A stretch of DNA of 64,000 nucleotides from Thermothelomyces thermophilus ATCC 42464 (GCF_000226095.1 NC_016478.1:2718001-2782000); one strand, 5' to 3'; numbered from the stretch's first letter, positions 1 through 11,119 are shown. Program-made: numbers and translations. Notes: a model not told the origin generated them from the letters alone.

Positions 1-1230
1 GCCCGAGCCTGCCGCATCCTTGCGAGCCTCCACGTCCGTGAACTCGGAGGCGTGCGACCCGATCCGGCTCGGGGTCCCGATGACGGAGCGCTGCATCGCC
101 GACCTGCCGAGCAGGCTGGCGCGCTGCGCAGCCCGCTCGCCGCCGCCGGCCTGGCTGCCCGCCTTGCGTCTGGACCGCCCGAACGTGCCCTGGCCGTCCT
201 TGGACGGCGTCGACGCGCGGGCGGCCGGCTGCGTGCTCGTGCGAGCGGCATCCTCCCTCGGCTTGATGCCAAAGTGCTGGTAGATGCGCCTCCGCTGCGC
301 CTCCCACTCCATCGTCACGTTGTCCTCGAGGAACGAATCAAAGTCCCGCACCGATCGGTCCAACCCGTCGGCGATCATGCTCAGCGTCGTCCTGGTCTGC
401 AGGTTCGAAAGGTACGTCTCCACGTCGACCTCGCCGACGCCGCCGCCGAACCCGGCTCCTTGGGCAGCGGCGCCCCGCTCTCTGGCCTGGAGCCCGAACG
501 CGCCGAGGTCGCGGACCGCCGCGCCGGGGTCGACGCCGGAGGCGGCGAGGAAGTAGTGAGCCTTTCCATGCTCCAGAGGCCTGTCCTGCGGAGGGCCAAG
601 CTTCTTGAGGCGCTGGCGCAGATCGCCCAGGCCCAGCTGCAGAGAGGGCAGCTCGCCCAGCGCCGTCTCCCCCTCGGCTTCTTTCTTGTTCTTGGCTAGC
701 AGGCTGTCAAACAGGGCGCCGCTCGGGAGCACAGATGGCGGTGCCTGCTGCTGCTGCTGCTGGCTCGTGGATGCGGCAGGGTTCGTGTTGGTCGCGTTGC
801 CCAGTCCCAGGCTTAGGCCGCCGCTGGGAGCGGCCGAGGAGAAGAGACTTCCCCCTCCGGCTGGCTGAGTCGTGGTCGCGGTCGAGCTGCCAAAGAGCGT
901 GCTGCCGCCAAAGAGGCTGGTCCCGCCCGACGTCGTCGGCTGACTGGTCGCGGTTGTCGACTGGTTGCCGCCGAAGAGCGACCCTTGAGGGGTAGTTGTG
1001 GATGTGCCACACAGAGAGGTACCCAGATTGAGTCCCGTCTTGGGCTGCGACTGGGCGGGTGTTGTTGTCGTGCCGGCTGCAGAACTGTTGCCAAAGAGAG
1101 AGTTCCCTGTGGTCGTCGAGCCGAAAATACTGTTGCCGGAGCCGGAGGCTGGCTGATTGCCTCCCGGAATGCCCAGTACTCCCGTCGAAGTCGCCGTCGG
1201 GGGCGTGCCTTTCCCCATAAAAAGCGACAT
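1..1230 (-). CDS. nic96: Nucleoporin Nic96/Nup93, N-terminal part (continues beyond window edge)
   Basis: The reading frame is open from an ATG at 1230 (context CCACCATGTC) to the window edge, giving the first 410 residues. Residues 1-170 are a Gly/Thr/Ser-rich low-complexity stretch with scattered FG-type motifs (IFG, several LFG) and a short Gln run. Then comes GALFDSLLAKNKK, a helical stretch with LQLGLGDLRQRLKKLG, the segment HYFLAASGVDPGAAVRDLG, and VEWEAQ-type helices (FLEDNVTMEWEAQRRRIYQ), all typical of fungal Nup93/Nic96. The family is a scaffold nucleoporin of the inner ring; its N-terminus binds the Nsp1 channel complex and the rest is an alpha-solenoid, which lies outside the window. 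No intron is visible in this part. Family assignment is by recalled similarity, and the FG motifs are seen directly. Confidence 0.8.
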   Translation of the reverse strand, partial: MSLFMGKGTPPTATSTGVLGIPGGNQPASGSGNSIFGSTTTGNSLFGNSSAAGTTTTPAQSQPKTGLNLGTSLCGTSTTTPQGSLFGGNQSTTATSQPTTSGGTSLFGGSTLFGSSTATTTQPAGGGSLFSSAAPSGGLSLGLGNATNTNPAASTSQQQQQQAPPSVLPSGALFDSLLAKNKKEAEGETALGELPSLQLGLGDLRQRLKKLGPPQDRPLEHGKAHYFLAASGVDPGAAVRDLGAFGLQARERGAAAQGAGFGGGVGEVDVETYLSNLQTRTTLSMIADGLDRSVRDFDSFLEDNVTMEWEAQRRRIYQHFGIKPREDAARTSTQPAARASTPSKDGQGTFGRSRRKAGSQAGGGERAAQRASLLGRSAMQRSVIGTPSRIGSHASEFTDVEARKDAAGSG

Positions 1231-2064
1231 GGTGGCTGCAATTCTTGGTGGTGATTGTTCTTTTTGCGATATCTGCTCGTCGCCAGATATGCAATGCGCG
1301 CGGGAGCTGGCGCTTGCGGGAGGTCGGTCCTGCGATGGGGGGGGCGTCGCTCGGTCTCTTGTCTCTTTTTTTCGATTGTTGACCTGCAACGCCCTGCACC
1401 TGAAAATGCTTTAGACGCGCCTTGAATGGGAATGCTTGGGTGTGGGGCCCGGGCAACCAAGCAACCTGAGGTTCTTCTGGGCTGCGTTCAGAGCTAACTA
1501 GCGACAAGCTTGGGCCACATACGGGACGCGTGCTAAGCAAACGGGAAGTAATCCGTACCAACTCTTAACTCGCTGACTGCTACTCCATACTACTCCATAG
1601 TGTGAACTACACTAGTCTGCAACTCGGGTACGGTGTCTACTGACAGCGGTTGACCTGTCAAAAACCAGGAGGTTATAAAATTCCTAAGTCTCTGTCGCGA
1701 TACCTTTGAAGTGCTGGATATTGGCTCTCAAGGTTCCATACGATGCCAGGGCGATGCACGCCTGTGTTGTTGCCATGAAAGCGCGTCAGTTATTATATGA
1801 TGTATGGTCGTGCAGGACATCTTCCAGATCATCAATTAACATTTGCATGCAGGTACAAGCCAGAAGGCGATGTTGAAATACAATAAGTTTTATCATTACC
1901 ACCATCCTTACCCAGGTCCATGTGTACATACATACATACAGACGTACATACATACATGTATCCTCTTGAACGACCTTTCCCATGAACCATGAACCGAATT
2001 GAACTAATGCAAATCGCAACCCCCCCCCCCTATAATAAAATAAATAAATTAACTCCAACTGCTA
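1231..2064. other. Intergenic: nic96 upstream region and FGGY kinase 3' flank
   Basis: No gene is supported here. The spacer holds a GTAATCCGTAC-type motif at about 1547-1557, a TACATAC tract at 1925-1960 and a run of 11 C at 2020-2030. The part next to 1230 should carry the nic96 promoter. Confidence 0.6.
1925..1960. repeat. TACATAC simple-repeat tract
   Basis: Degenerate run of TACATA units interrupted by GACG, just downstream of the FGGY kinase stop codon. Similar tracts lie in other spacers of the window (near 23.7, 24.9, 31.0, 34.8, 38.0, 49.0 and 60.9 kb). Confidence 0.8.
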
Positions 2065-4332
2065 TTAATCCTGCAACGACGTCCCTTTGAGCGCTTCGTC
2101 GATCTTCCTCCTATATTCCTGCTGTGTCCGGCACTGGTCCAAAAACACCTCGTATTTGGCATCCAGCAACCTCTTCTCCGCGGCGTCATTCCTGGGCCGG
2201 ACCACCTTGCCCGGCTTGCTCATGCGGTCCATGATGTTCCACAGCGGCTCCGTCTTGCCCTGCTCGTCCGCGCTGGCCGCCTTGGCACCCAGCATGGCGG
2301 CGCCGTGCACCACCGCGGCATTGACGTACCTAGGGATCAGCACCGGCATGCCGCACGCCGTTGCGATTAGGTCCATGAGGATTTCGTTCTGGCACTGGCT
2401 GCCCGACATGAAGATACTCTTGATAGTGTGGCCCGACTTGTTCATCGTCTCGACAATCTGCCGCGTCTGCAGCGCGATGAACTCCATGGTCGAGTAGTAC
2501 AGCAGCGCCATGCTATCCTTGCTCTTGTCGCTGCTCAAGCCGACGATGGCGCCGCGCATGTTGGGGTCAGCGATGGGCGACCGGTTGCCCCAGAGGTCGC
2601 CGTAGAAGAAAAAGTGCCGCACCAGGTACGAGATGGACGGCGCCCGCGTCTTCTCCACGAGGTGCCGGAGGTGGTCATTCAGATAGTCGTAGATGTTCTT
2701 GCCCGCCTCTTGGGCCTCTCTCATGGTGTCGTTGTATGCCGCGTGCGTTTCGAGCATGTGCTTCAGCAGCTCTCCCGTTGCTGACTGACCGCCTTCGGCC
2801 ATCCAGTACTCGGGCATGAGGACGTCGCGGTAGGGGCCCCAGACTCCTGGGACAAAAACGGGCTCTCTCGACATGGCCAGGTGGCAGGTGGACGTCCCGG
2901 CCACGGACGCCAGCCGGGTGAAAGCCTGCGAGACGTCATTCGAGGCGACAGTGTCGTCCAGGTGGTCCGAATCCAGCTTGACCTTGGCTCCGACCGTGCC
3001 GATCCAGCCGGCATATGCGTCGATAACGCCGCTCCCGATCGCAATGCCGGGCGGGAGCCCGAAGTCCTTGGCCGCCTTTTCGCAAAGGCCACCGACCAAC
3101 TCGCCGGCGCTCAAAAACTTGCCATTCTTGTCACGTATCAGCCGACGCCCCGCGTCCAATCAAACAAAACACAAAAAGATGGCGGCCAAACACTCACCAC
3201 ACCGTTGACCCCGCCCACCCGTCGAAACCCGTCCTCTACCAGATCGCCCAGCCCGATCGCCTTGTAGAAATCTTCCTGCCACCCCTTAACGCTCCCATCC
3301 ACGCCCACGGGCACGTAGCCCTGCTTACAGACGGCGCTGCAGAAGCTCCTCGTCTCGCCGCCCGTCGCGAGGTGGGTCAGGGCGTCGGCCAGGTCGTAAA
3401 ACTTGCAGCGCGCAAACAGCTCGGGCGGCATGTGGTTCTTGAGCCACAGCACCTTGGGGATTTCCATCTCGACGTTCATCTTGCCGCCGAGGTAGCGCAG
3501 CAGCTTGTGGCCGGTGCTGTTGATGAGCTCCGTCTCGGCCAGCGGTCTGTGGTCAAGCCAGAGGATCACGTTGCGGTCCTCACCGCTGGCGTTGGAGAAG
3601 TCCGGCCCCGTGACGGGCACCGGCTCGTCTGTGTCGTGCGTGAAGACGGCCAGCGAGCACGTCGCGTCGAAGCCGATGCCCTTGATGGAGGCCGGGTCGA
3701 CCCCGGAGTCGGCGACCGTCTTGCGCACGCAGTGCGAGATCGCCCGCCAGATGTCGGTTGTGGATTGCTCCTGGCGGATGTGTGTCAGTCTGGGTCTGCG
3801 TGATGCCCGTCGTGGCCGGATAAAGGTGGCAAGTGGGAGCGGGGGAATGGCGGGGTTGGGTCGCATACATAGTGGGAGCCGCCGTAGCCGTGTGCGGGCT
3901 GCCAGAGCTTGATGTTCTCGCTTGCCAGCGCCTTGATCTCGCCGGTAGAGTCGATAATGCAGGCTCGAGCCGAGCCAGTCCCGACGTCTACGCCGATGTA
4001 GTGAGCCTGCGGCAACACGGTGAGCAGAGTGTGCGCGACGATTTCAGTCCTGGGCTTGGACAAACCTGGGAAGCCCTGGTTTGAACTGCGGTTAGTTGAT
4101 GTCGGTACAGTGGCTGCGTGCGTCCATGAGCGCGCTACTTACATTTCCCCCTTGCTACTAGAGCTGGTTTCGAGTTGCGTAGAGCGGTGGCTAATCTTTT
4201 CAGTGACGAACGACTTCGGGAGGTCAAATAGACGTGCGAGGCAACTGGAATCACAGGCGGCAGCACTGTCCGAGAGCGAGAAGAGATAGAAGAGGTGATG
4301 GAGGTGATGGAGGAGGAGGACAGGAAAGTCAA
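2065..4332 (-). CDS. FGGY-family carbohydrate kinase (D-ribulokinase-like)
   Basis: Exons deduced on the minus strand: 4332-4143 (5' limit uncertain), 4085-4066, 4006-3869, 3770-3198 and 3126-2065. All junctions keep frame; introns are 57, 59, 98 and 71 nt with CTAAC/CTGAC-like branch sites. The core starts HYIGVDVGTGSARACII, the FGGY ATP-binding N-lobe, and continues with GIGFDATCSLAV, NVILWLDHR and, in the C-lobe, GIAIGSGVIDAYAGWIGT and SIFMSGSQCQNEILMDLIA. These match the eukaryotic FGGY/YDR109C group, which phosphorylates D-ribulose in metabolite repair or pentose use; substrate is inferred from the family. The core is about 590 residues. The Ser/Arg-rich N-terminal exon resembles a targeting presequence, but no in-frame ATG exists between its upstream stop (4381-4383) and the first donor, so the true start is unresolved. 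Confidence 0.82.
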
Positions 4333-5684
4333 TTCGCAGGATCGCCGAGCTCCCTTAAAAGAAGGAACCCTCCTATCGTCTTATTATTGCGTACAGCCTC
4401 AACAATGACCCGACATTGGACAAATGTGTGAGGGGGGGAGAAAGTGAAAGAGCCCAGGGTCCCACCTGCCTCGTCACCCCTAAACCCCCGTATGTTCGAC
4501 TTTCCCAAAGCACACGATGGAGTCGGTCTCGGCACCCGACTCTGCCTGGGACGCGTAGACTAGGAGCTTCGCTGGCATGCAGGGAAGATTCGAGGCCTGT
4601 CGAGCTCCTGATCGCTAACCACAGCCCCCAACAAGTCTCAAGCCTGAGAGTGGGATATCAAAGTCTGTCCATCACGCGTTGTGGCAGCAACCGTAGATTC
4701 AGCAATGATCAACGCTCGCCTTATCTGTTGGAGCTGGGACGGGGGTTACCACGAGGAGAGCTTGAAGGGCGGGGACTCCGGGAAGGTGCAGGTTTTGCGG
4801 GTCCGTCATAGAAGGCGGCGTTCCGCGTGACGTGCAAAACTTTGTTCGCGTAGGGCTAGAACCGCTGCGACAGCGTCTAGATCGCCGCTCCGCTCAGTTT
4901 GTGCTGGGTGGGGAGTGTCTCCCAGCTGCCAGCTTCTCTTAGCCGGAGCTCTACCGAGTGTTCTCGAGAGACGGTGGGTGTGCGGGGGTTGCACGAGCTC
5001 GTTGGGTTACCGTAATCCGTACTGCGTTAAGTCTGCGGGCTACAGTCCGGATTACCCGGAACCGGAACCCGGCGGGGTTTGAGCTAAACTCACATTCAGA
5101 CCTCCGAGGACTCCGGTCACCGGCGCGCGGGGCTACTCGGGATGTTTTGGTTTGTTGTCTCGTCCCCGCGACGTCGCGTACACAACACAGCAGTAAAGTC
5201 GTCGGTTGAAATACCGCACTCTGCGATCCAAGAGGGCGCTGGTTCTCGTGTCTCAACGGCTTCTTACGCCTCTACCCCCCCCCCCCCCCTTTTTTTTTTT
5301 TTTATACTTTTCTCCGTGTTTTGCTTTAGGCTCCATTTGCTCGCCGTTGTTGTCGTATATTGCTCGTTATAGTTGGATGCAGGGACTGGTGTAAGTGTGT
5401 TGGGTGTGTTGGCTCGATTTCTTGGAGGCAAAGGTAGAGAGTCTTGACGGAAAGTGGCAAAGTAGTATATATTCCTTTTTTGACGGTAAATTCAATTCAA
5501 TCATAAAGGTTGCGGAATGTAAGTTGAATGCGGGTAGGAATAGTAATGGCAGAGATCGTGTAGGCTTGGTTGAGGAAGGTGAGGGAATGCCGACGCAGGA
5601 AGGGTCCAAGGGTCTTCTGCCCGAGATGCGAGCGAAAACCTCTTGAAAATCTTCAACTTTACAACATCAAGTCCCCCAATCAAG
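4333..5684. other. Divergent spacer between FGGY kinase and SMN gene
   Basis: No gene supported. It should carry promoters for both flanking genes. It contains a GTAATCCGTAC motif at 5012-5022 and a C-then-T homopolymer tract at about 5274-5304. Confidence 0.6.
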
Positions 5685-6678
5685 ATGGAGCCCGAAACAG
5701 CGGCAACCCACGAGGAAATATGGGACGACTCGGCGCTCGTCGAGTCTTGGAACCAGGCATTAGAGGAATACAAGGTCAGGAAGCCACGCGCTTCAAATTG
5801 CGAGCGCGACGTGTCAACCGTCCAAGACTGTTCCTGACACCGATCGCAGAAGTACCACAGCATTCACGCCAAAGGCGGCTCGGTCGACGACATCCTCAAT
5901 GGCGCTGATGAAACGTAACCACCCCCCCCCCCCCCCCCCTCCCCGCGGCAATCCAGATCAACGGGCGAGGAACCGAAAGGAAGAAGAGAGAAGCGGCCCT
6001 GCGGTTTCCCTTACTAACGGCAGTGCAGGACTCGGTCAAACACCGATGCCAAGCCCGAACCAGGAGTAGTTGACGAAGCTGCGCGTTCTCAAGAGGACGC
6101 CGAGGCGGAGGCAGAGGTCGACGAGACAATACCCATGGAGGAGAGCGACGAAACATCGGTCCCGACAATCTCGGATGTCCAGGACTCCGTGAATGCGAAC
6201 AAGGTACGGATAGGATGCACAGACCACTCCCGGTGCGGGACGGGCATCTTGGAAGAGGTTCAAATCTTGGCATGAAACAAGTTCCTCGAGTTTCCTCTCC
6301 GATGCTGCTCCGCTTCACTGCGAAGTCCAGGAACGGACCCTTATCGGCATAGACTAACGGGATGGTCTCAAGAAACAGGGGGATGCGCTGCAGGCCGGGG
6401 GGTCTTCCCTGCCAGGGCCACAGACAGTCTTGGGCACTGGTGAGCCTACCTGAAGTGTTGAGGAACTGGAAGGGCCGCTGCCCGAGCTAACAAATTGCAG
6501 TGCAGGATGAGGAACTCAAGAACCTCTTGATGTCGTGGTATTACGCAGGTAAGCTTACCCCTCCATGGCATATGGCCGCCAGGACCCGCCACTGACAGTT
6601 ACAGGCTACTACACTGGACTCTATGAAGGCAAGCAACAAAGAAGTCAACAGGCACAGAGTAGCCCAAAAACTTCCTAG
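5685..6678 (+). CDS. smn1: Survival motor neuron (SMN) family protein
   Basis: Six exons: 5685-5774, 5850-5914, 6029-6203, 6379-6439, 6501-6548 and 6605-6678. Together they give 170 residues with all phases matching. The N-terminus has EIWDDSALVESWNQALEEYK followed by KYHSIHAKGG, the Gemin2-binding box of SMN proteins. The middle is acidic and disordered with no Tudor domain, as in fission yeast Smn1. The C-terminus has LLMSWYYAGYYTGLYEGKQ, the Tyr/Gly-rich YG box used for oligomerisation. SMN with Gemin2 loads Sm proteins onto spliceosomal snRNAs; that role is family knowledge. Branch sites (CTGAC, CTAAC) precede each acceptor. Intron 2 contains a run of 18 C. Intron 4 offers two acceptors 5 nt apart (6500 and 6505); only the first keeps the frame. 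Confidence 0.88.
5922..5939 (+). repeat. Poly-C tract inside SMN intron 2
   Basis: Eighteen consecutive C, followed by T and four more C, a few bases downstream of the donor GTAACC. Length is prone to sequencing error. Confidence 0.85.
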
Positions 6679-8654
6679 GGGGGCTCCTTCCCGGTCTCGA
6701 TCTCCTGTTGCGCTACCTTGATCACCGGGTCAAGCTCGTTGATTGGGTTGAACAAAAAGAAACGCCGGCCGCTCTGGAGCTCTCGGTTTCACTAAAAGGA
6801 ACAAACAGTGCAGGGGTACATCGGAACGCAATCTATCGGCGCGGAGTGGAGGCTGAAATCCTGGGGTAACAAGCGTATAATGTAGCGTAGGACCGAGAGC
6901 ACTTGAGGCTTGGCAACTGCAGGCCCTTAACCCCCCTTTCCCCCCGGTTGGTAAGGGAGCCCTGACCTGCAGGGTCTGCTGCAACACTGATCACTGTTAA
7001 TTTTCGGCCCCCCCTGCGACGAGTTTTGTTTGAGAATTCAACGGCTGCTCGGGCAGCACGTCTGAGCACCTCCACGGCATGTGTTGTGTCAGCCTCCCGC
7101 GCCTCCTCACTCATCTCCATCTCCATTCGGCATAGCACCAGGGGCCGCAAACGTACCTTCATCCTACGGGAAGAAAGTTCCGGCGTCCGATCACGTCGCT
7201 GTCCATTGGTTTGGCGCCGGACGAGCTGCATGGCCGAGACTCTGATTGGATTGCAGTGCCCCGGAAGGACATCTACACGTGTGGTGTCCACGTGCACTCG
7301 GGCGCACTCGAAGGTGGCACTGGGATGTGTAGTTGCCGTTGGCGGCCTCCAACCAGGTGCTGTACCTATTGTGTCCGGTTGCTTGATGAAAGCTTACGAA
7401 GTTGTGTATGTCCTCCTGTAGAGAGTAAGATCGTTTAACCTCGCTAGCAGTACGATCTACGCCGAGGTTTATCAGAACTTTCGGGGCCCATCCCATTCAA
7501 CTTGGCCGGCGGAGCGGCTTTAACTCAGGACGACGCGCAGTGCAGTAGAGTAAACAGTAAACCTCACTTCTTGAAAGGCGGTAAAACCGCGAGGGTTGGT
7601 TACTACATCATTTCCTGGGGTTGACTCTTCAGAATGGATGCCGTTGCTTGGGAACTAAGCGTTCTTGGGCTTCCATGACGGCCGCATGGACTTGTAAACG
7701 CTCAATTGCGCCGTTAAAAAAAAAAAAAAAAAGACTACAAACGACGCTGCAACAGCGCGGCCAAATCCCTTCTTGACCACGGCCTCCCCCCCTCTGCGCT
7801 GTATGTACCCTACACAGTACACTTGGAATTTCGCTCATCCGTTTGCTTGTCTGCGAAAACTCGAGTCAATACTCCGTAGAGCCGCCTTCGGGCTCGGGAC
7901 CGGACCGGGGGTGCACAGCCCCTGCTACGGTTTCTTCGTCCCATCTCAAACAGCCCGTGCACTCCGAGCTTGGCAACATGTCAAACACCATCCTGAGACG
8001 ATCGTGTCGCAGCAGACCTCCTTGCTGCTAGCAGCCCCCTCCTCCCCCCCCCCCCCGGGGCCAAGCTTGTCTCCTTTACCAGCGCTCCACACGTATCGCC
8101 TTGCAGGTGTGGCGGCCCTGTCTGTTCCCGAACCCTCCCAAACGTTTGTGCAGTGTCTAGTGTATAGGGAACTTCCGTACATTCCGTACGGGCGTGGATG
8201 TGACAGGGGTAGTCTACTACCACGCTGATGCTTCTCCGGCTGTTTCGAACTTTTCAGGGCTTGTCCCCTACCTGCCCTTGGCATACGGGGATCTTTTGTC
8301 GAGTTCACAGCCCGGGGACGTCGTGCTCGGAGATCATCATGCTGCGATATAAGCGCTGACGGGCCCCCATTCAAGTGGCTACTGCAGAAGTCTGTTTCTT
8401 TTCTTCTCAACCCCCTCTTTCCACCGTTGCCTTTCTCTGCCTGTGTTCACTCATTTGGTTGATCCGTTCTTTTTTTCTTCCTCCCTACATCTTTCACTTC
8501 TCCACGACGAGCAGGGACTCGCTTTGGCATCCGGATTGTTCGACTATTTCCCCGTCATATATCTCAGTCATATATATATCTTTCAGCGTTCGGGGCGATT
8601 CGAGAGAGACACGACCGACATTTACGAAGGTCGATACAGAATAAAGGAGGCAAA
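6679..8654. other. Spacer between SMN and cupredoxin genes
   Basis: No convincing coding region. It contains a poly-A run near 7716-7731, a TACTCCGTA motif at 7870-7878, a C-run near 8045-8056 and two TTCCGTAC/ATTCCGTAC motifs around 8174-8189. The proximal 250 bases before 8655 look like the promoter and leader of the next gene. Confidence 0.55.
8391..8500 (+). promoter_or_regulatory. Pyrimidine-rich promoter/leader of the cupredoxin gene
   Basis: Long C+T-rich stretch 150-260 bases upstream of the ATG at 8655. Such CT stretches commonly lie at transcription start regions of strongly expressed filamentous-fungal genes; the assignment is inferred from composition and position only. Confidence 0.35.
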
Positions 8655-9898
8655 ATGAAGTTCTCTGCAGCAACGGCAGTGGTATTGGGCATGGTGCCCT
8701 TGGCGCTGGGCAAGGCGATTCACAACGCGTATCCCGTCCGGCGGAACGGCCACAACGTCCAGGTCGTGGACGCTGCTAGCAAGGATAGCGTCCCGGCCTC
8801 TGAGGCACAGCTCGAGGAGCTCGCCCAGCTCATCGGCCTCCACCGTGGTTCCGGCCAAGCCATCAACTTCCTTTGGGTCAACCTCGGCGGCGGTGCCGCA
8901 ACGACCGTCATCGGCTCAGCCTCGACAGTCACCGTCACAAAAACCGTGGCCGCTGACGCCACCGCTACTGCTCCTCCTGCCGTTATCACCGACGTGGCCG
9001 GCTCGACCACCGTTGCCGCCCCTCCCTCAACCACCGTCGTCGCCGGTGGTGCCACTCACACCGTGACGGTCGGCGGCCCTGCGGGCCTCGTCTTCACCCC
9101 TCAGGAGCTGAACGCCGCGGTCGGCGACACCGTCATCTTCACCTTCCTCAGCCAGAACCACACGGCCACCCAGTCCTCTTTCGACAAGCCATGCGAGGCT
9201 CTCGCGGGAGGCATGGACTCCGGGTTTCAGGCAAACGCCAACAACACCGTCAACCCTCCGCCGCAGGTCGCGATGCAGGTCATGGTTGACACTCCTCTCT
9301 GTACGCTCTCCCCCCGCTTGTCTTCTGTTTAGAAGAAGCTGCTCAAGCTAACCAGAATCGCGCCAACCACAGGGTTCTACTGCCGTCAGAAAGGCCACTG
9401 CGGCAAGGGCATGGTCTTCAGCATCAACCCGACGGCCGAGAAGACGCACGCCCAGTTCCAGGCCAACGCGATCCAGCAGGCCGGCAACGGCGCCGGCGGC
9501 GCCATCACCGGCAACCCGCCCCCGGCCGACCCCAACGCCGGCACCGGCGGCGCCGCCGAGTCCTCGGCCTCCGCCTCCGTCACCGCCCCGCCCGCCCCGA
9601 CGGCCACCGACGCCGCCGGCTCCATCCAGACCGGCACGGGCACCGTCGCGCCCGACGGGTCCTGCGTCTGCGCTGTGCAGTGCAGCTTCGGCGGCTTCCC
9701 GAACCAGGCGGTGCAGGGAAGGGATAGCTTTGGCGGCTTTGGAGGTAAGTCGTTTTTTTTTCTTTTCCACCACCCCTCTTCTCCCCCCCAACCTCCCGAT
9801 GGGCTAGGGTATCATGTGGTGCGTGTGCTAATCAGCGATATAACCAAGTAGGCGCCCTCCCCATGGCCATGGTCCCTGCCGCTGCTCGTAGGGTATAA
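8655..9898 (+). CDS. Secreted serine/threonine-rich protein with cupredoxin domain
   Basis: Exons 8655-9300, 9373-9744 and 9852-9898 give 354 residues in frame. The start is MKFSAATAVVLGMVPLALG, a clear signal peptide. Residues about 75-140 are Thr/Val/Ala-rich, like a glycosylated linker. The cupredoxin-like domain follows: VFTPQELNAAVGDTVIFTFL, then SQNHTATQSSFDKPC and, across the first splice, WFYCRQKGHCGKGM. The His of NHT, Cys of FYC, His of GHC and Met of KGM fit type 1 copper ligands. The C-terminal third is Gly/Pro/Ala/Ser/Thr-rich and then has CVCAVQCSFGGFP. Fungal members are extracellular or wall-associated; their function is mostly unknown. The tail encoded by exon 3 (ALPMAMVPAAARRV) is short and only weakly GPI-like. 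Confidence 0.82.
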
Positions 9899-11119
9899 AA
9901 AGGCTGGCTTCTAAGCATCAAAGTTATGAAGCAATGACTTTTCTTTTGACCGCTGGCGGCGGTTGGTTTTCTGGCGGGGTCCCTAAAACTGCGGCTGCTG
10001 CTATTGCTGGTGGCGGTGGCGATAGTGGTGGGAAGCGGAAATACCATTCATCTGTAGACTTTGTCTCCTTTTTCTTGGCTGTCAATTTCCCCTGTATTGT
10101 CTCTCTTATGCTGCCGCTCGACCTGGGAGTTGTCGGAGCAGAGAGGTATATGGCTGGCTCGTATTTTCCGGATGCTCAAATATTAATACACGACGTTTTT
10201 GGTGGAATCAATCTCCCTCTCGAGCTGCAGTGAGATGTTCGTGTAAGATCGAGGAATATTTCGGGAGCTTGGCCCAGCGTTGACTCCTTTCTACCGCCTC
10301 CATTGGCATGCAATTAAGAAGCATCTTGAAACACTTTGACGTGGTGACAGACTCCTTGAGGTATGCACGCACCGGCTGTCCTTACTCTCTTCCGCATGTT
10401 TTTCGCCGCTCCAGTAACTAGTCATTTCAGGGGTACGGAGTACGAGTTAGGCGATTGCTTTGTCCGTAATTCGGCGCCACCTCCCAAGGACATTGGAGGT
10501 TACCAGCGTGGATGTATGTAGTCCGAGTGGTGCAGTGCGCCTTGTCGCTGCCCGGTATGTCTAAAACCTCTTCAGCTCATACATGATCAACTCGTGGCAG
10601 AGAGTTGCAGTAGCGTCTCGTGGAGGTTGGTGAGAAGCGTCAACCAAGTAGTTCAGAGTAGCGCTAACCACAATGATACTGGTCAAGGCGACTGACTGAC
10701 TGACTGACTGACTGGCTGACAGAAACGGAATATGCAGGAAGGGAGGGAGAAAGAGAGAAGGTGGAAGTGGACCTCCCCCTAAAACCGCCGCGCCTCATGT
10801 CAGTCAAGAAGCAGATCCAACATCAGCCCCACCGACATAGCGCGGCACGGTTCCGTCTACACCACCACCGAGTAAACCAAAGGAAAAAAAAGAAAAAGGG
10901 GCCAGGTGAATGCGTGTGCGGCTGCACCTGGGCGCCCCGGTTCCCAAAAATAAGCACGATCAAAGAAATGTGGATATTCCTTTCCTGTCTAACGCCGAAC
11001 CAAACTCCCCCATGTGGTTCATGGTTCGCCTCAAATCAAAAGATGCTCTCATGCCGGTGGTTGTACGTGTCGTGGTAAAGATGTCGTCGCGGTCATTCCG
11101 TAAGGGTTGGGTGGTGCAT
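9899..11119. other. Convergent spacer between cupredoxin and SERF genes
   Basis: 3' flanks of two converging genes. No gene supported. A perfect GTACGGAGTAC lies at 10433-10443 and a GACT tetranucleotide repeat at 10690-10714. Confidence 0.6.
10690..10714. repeat. (GACT)6 microsatellite
   Basis: About six tandem copies of GACT, followed by a degenerate copy (GGCTGAC). Confidence 0.9.

Noticed and set aside
707-1561. 284-codon minus-strand open frame overlapping the nic96 start
   Set aside because: Out of frame with nic96, biased composition, no motif; a shadow of the real coding strand and its promoter.
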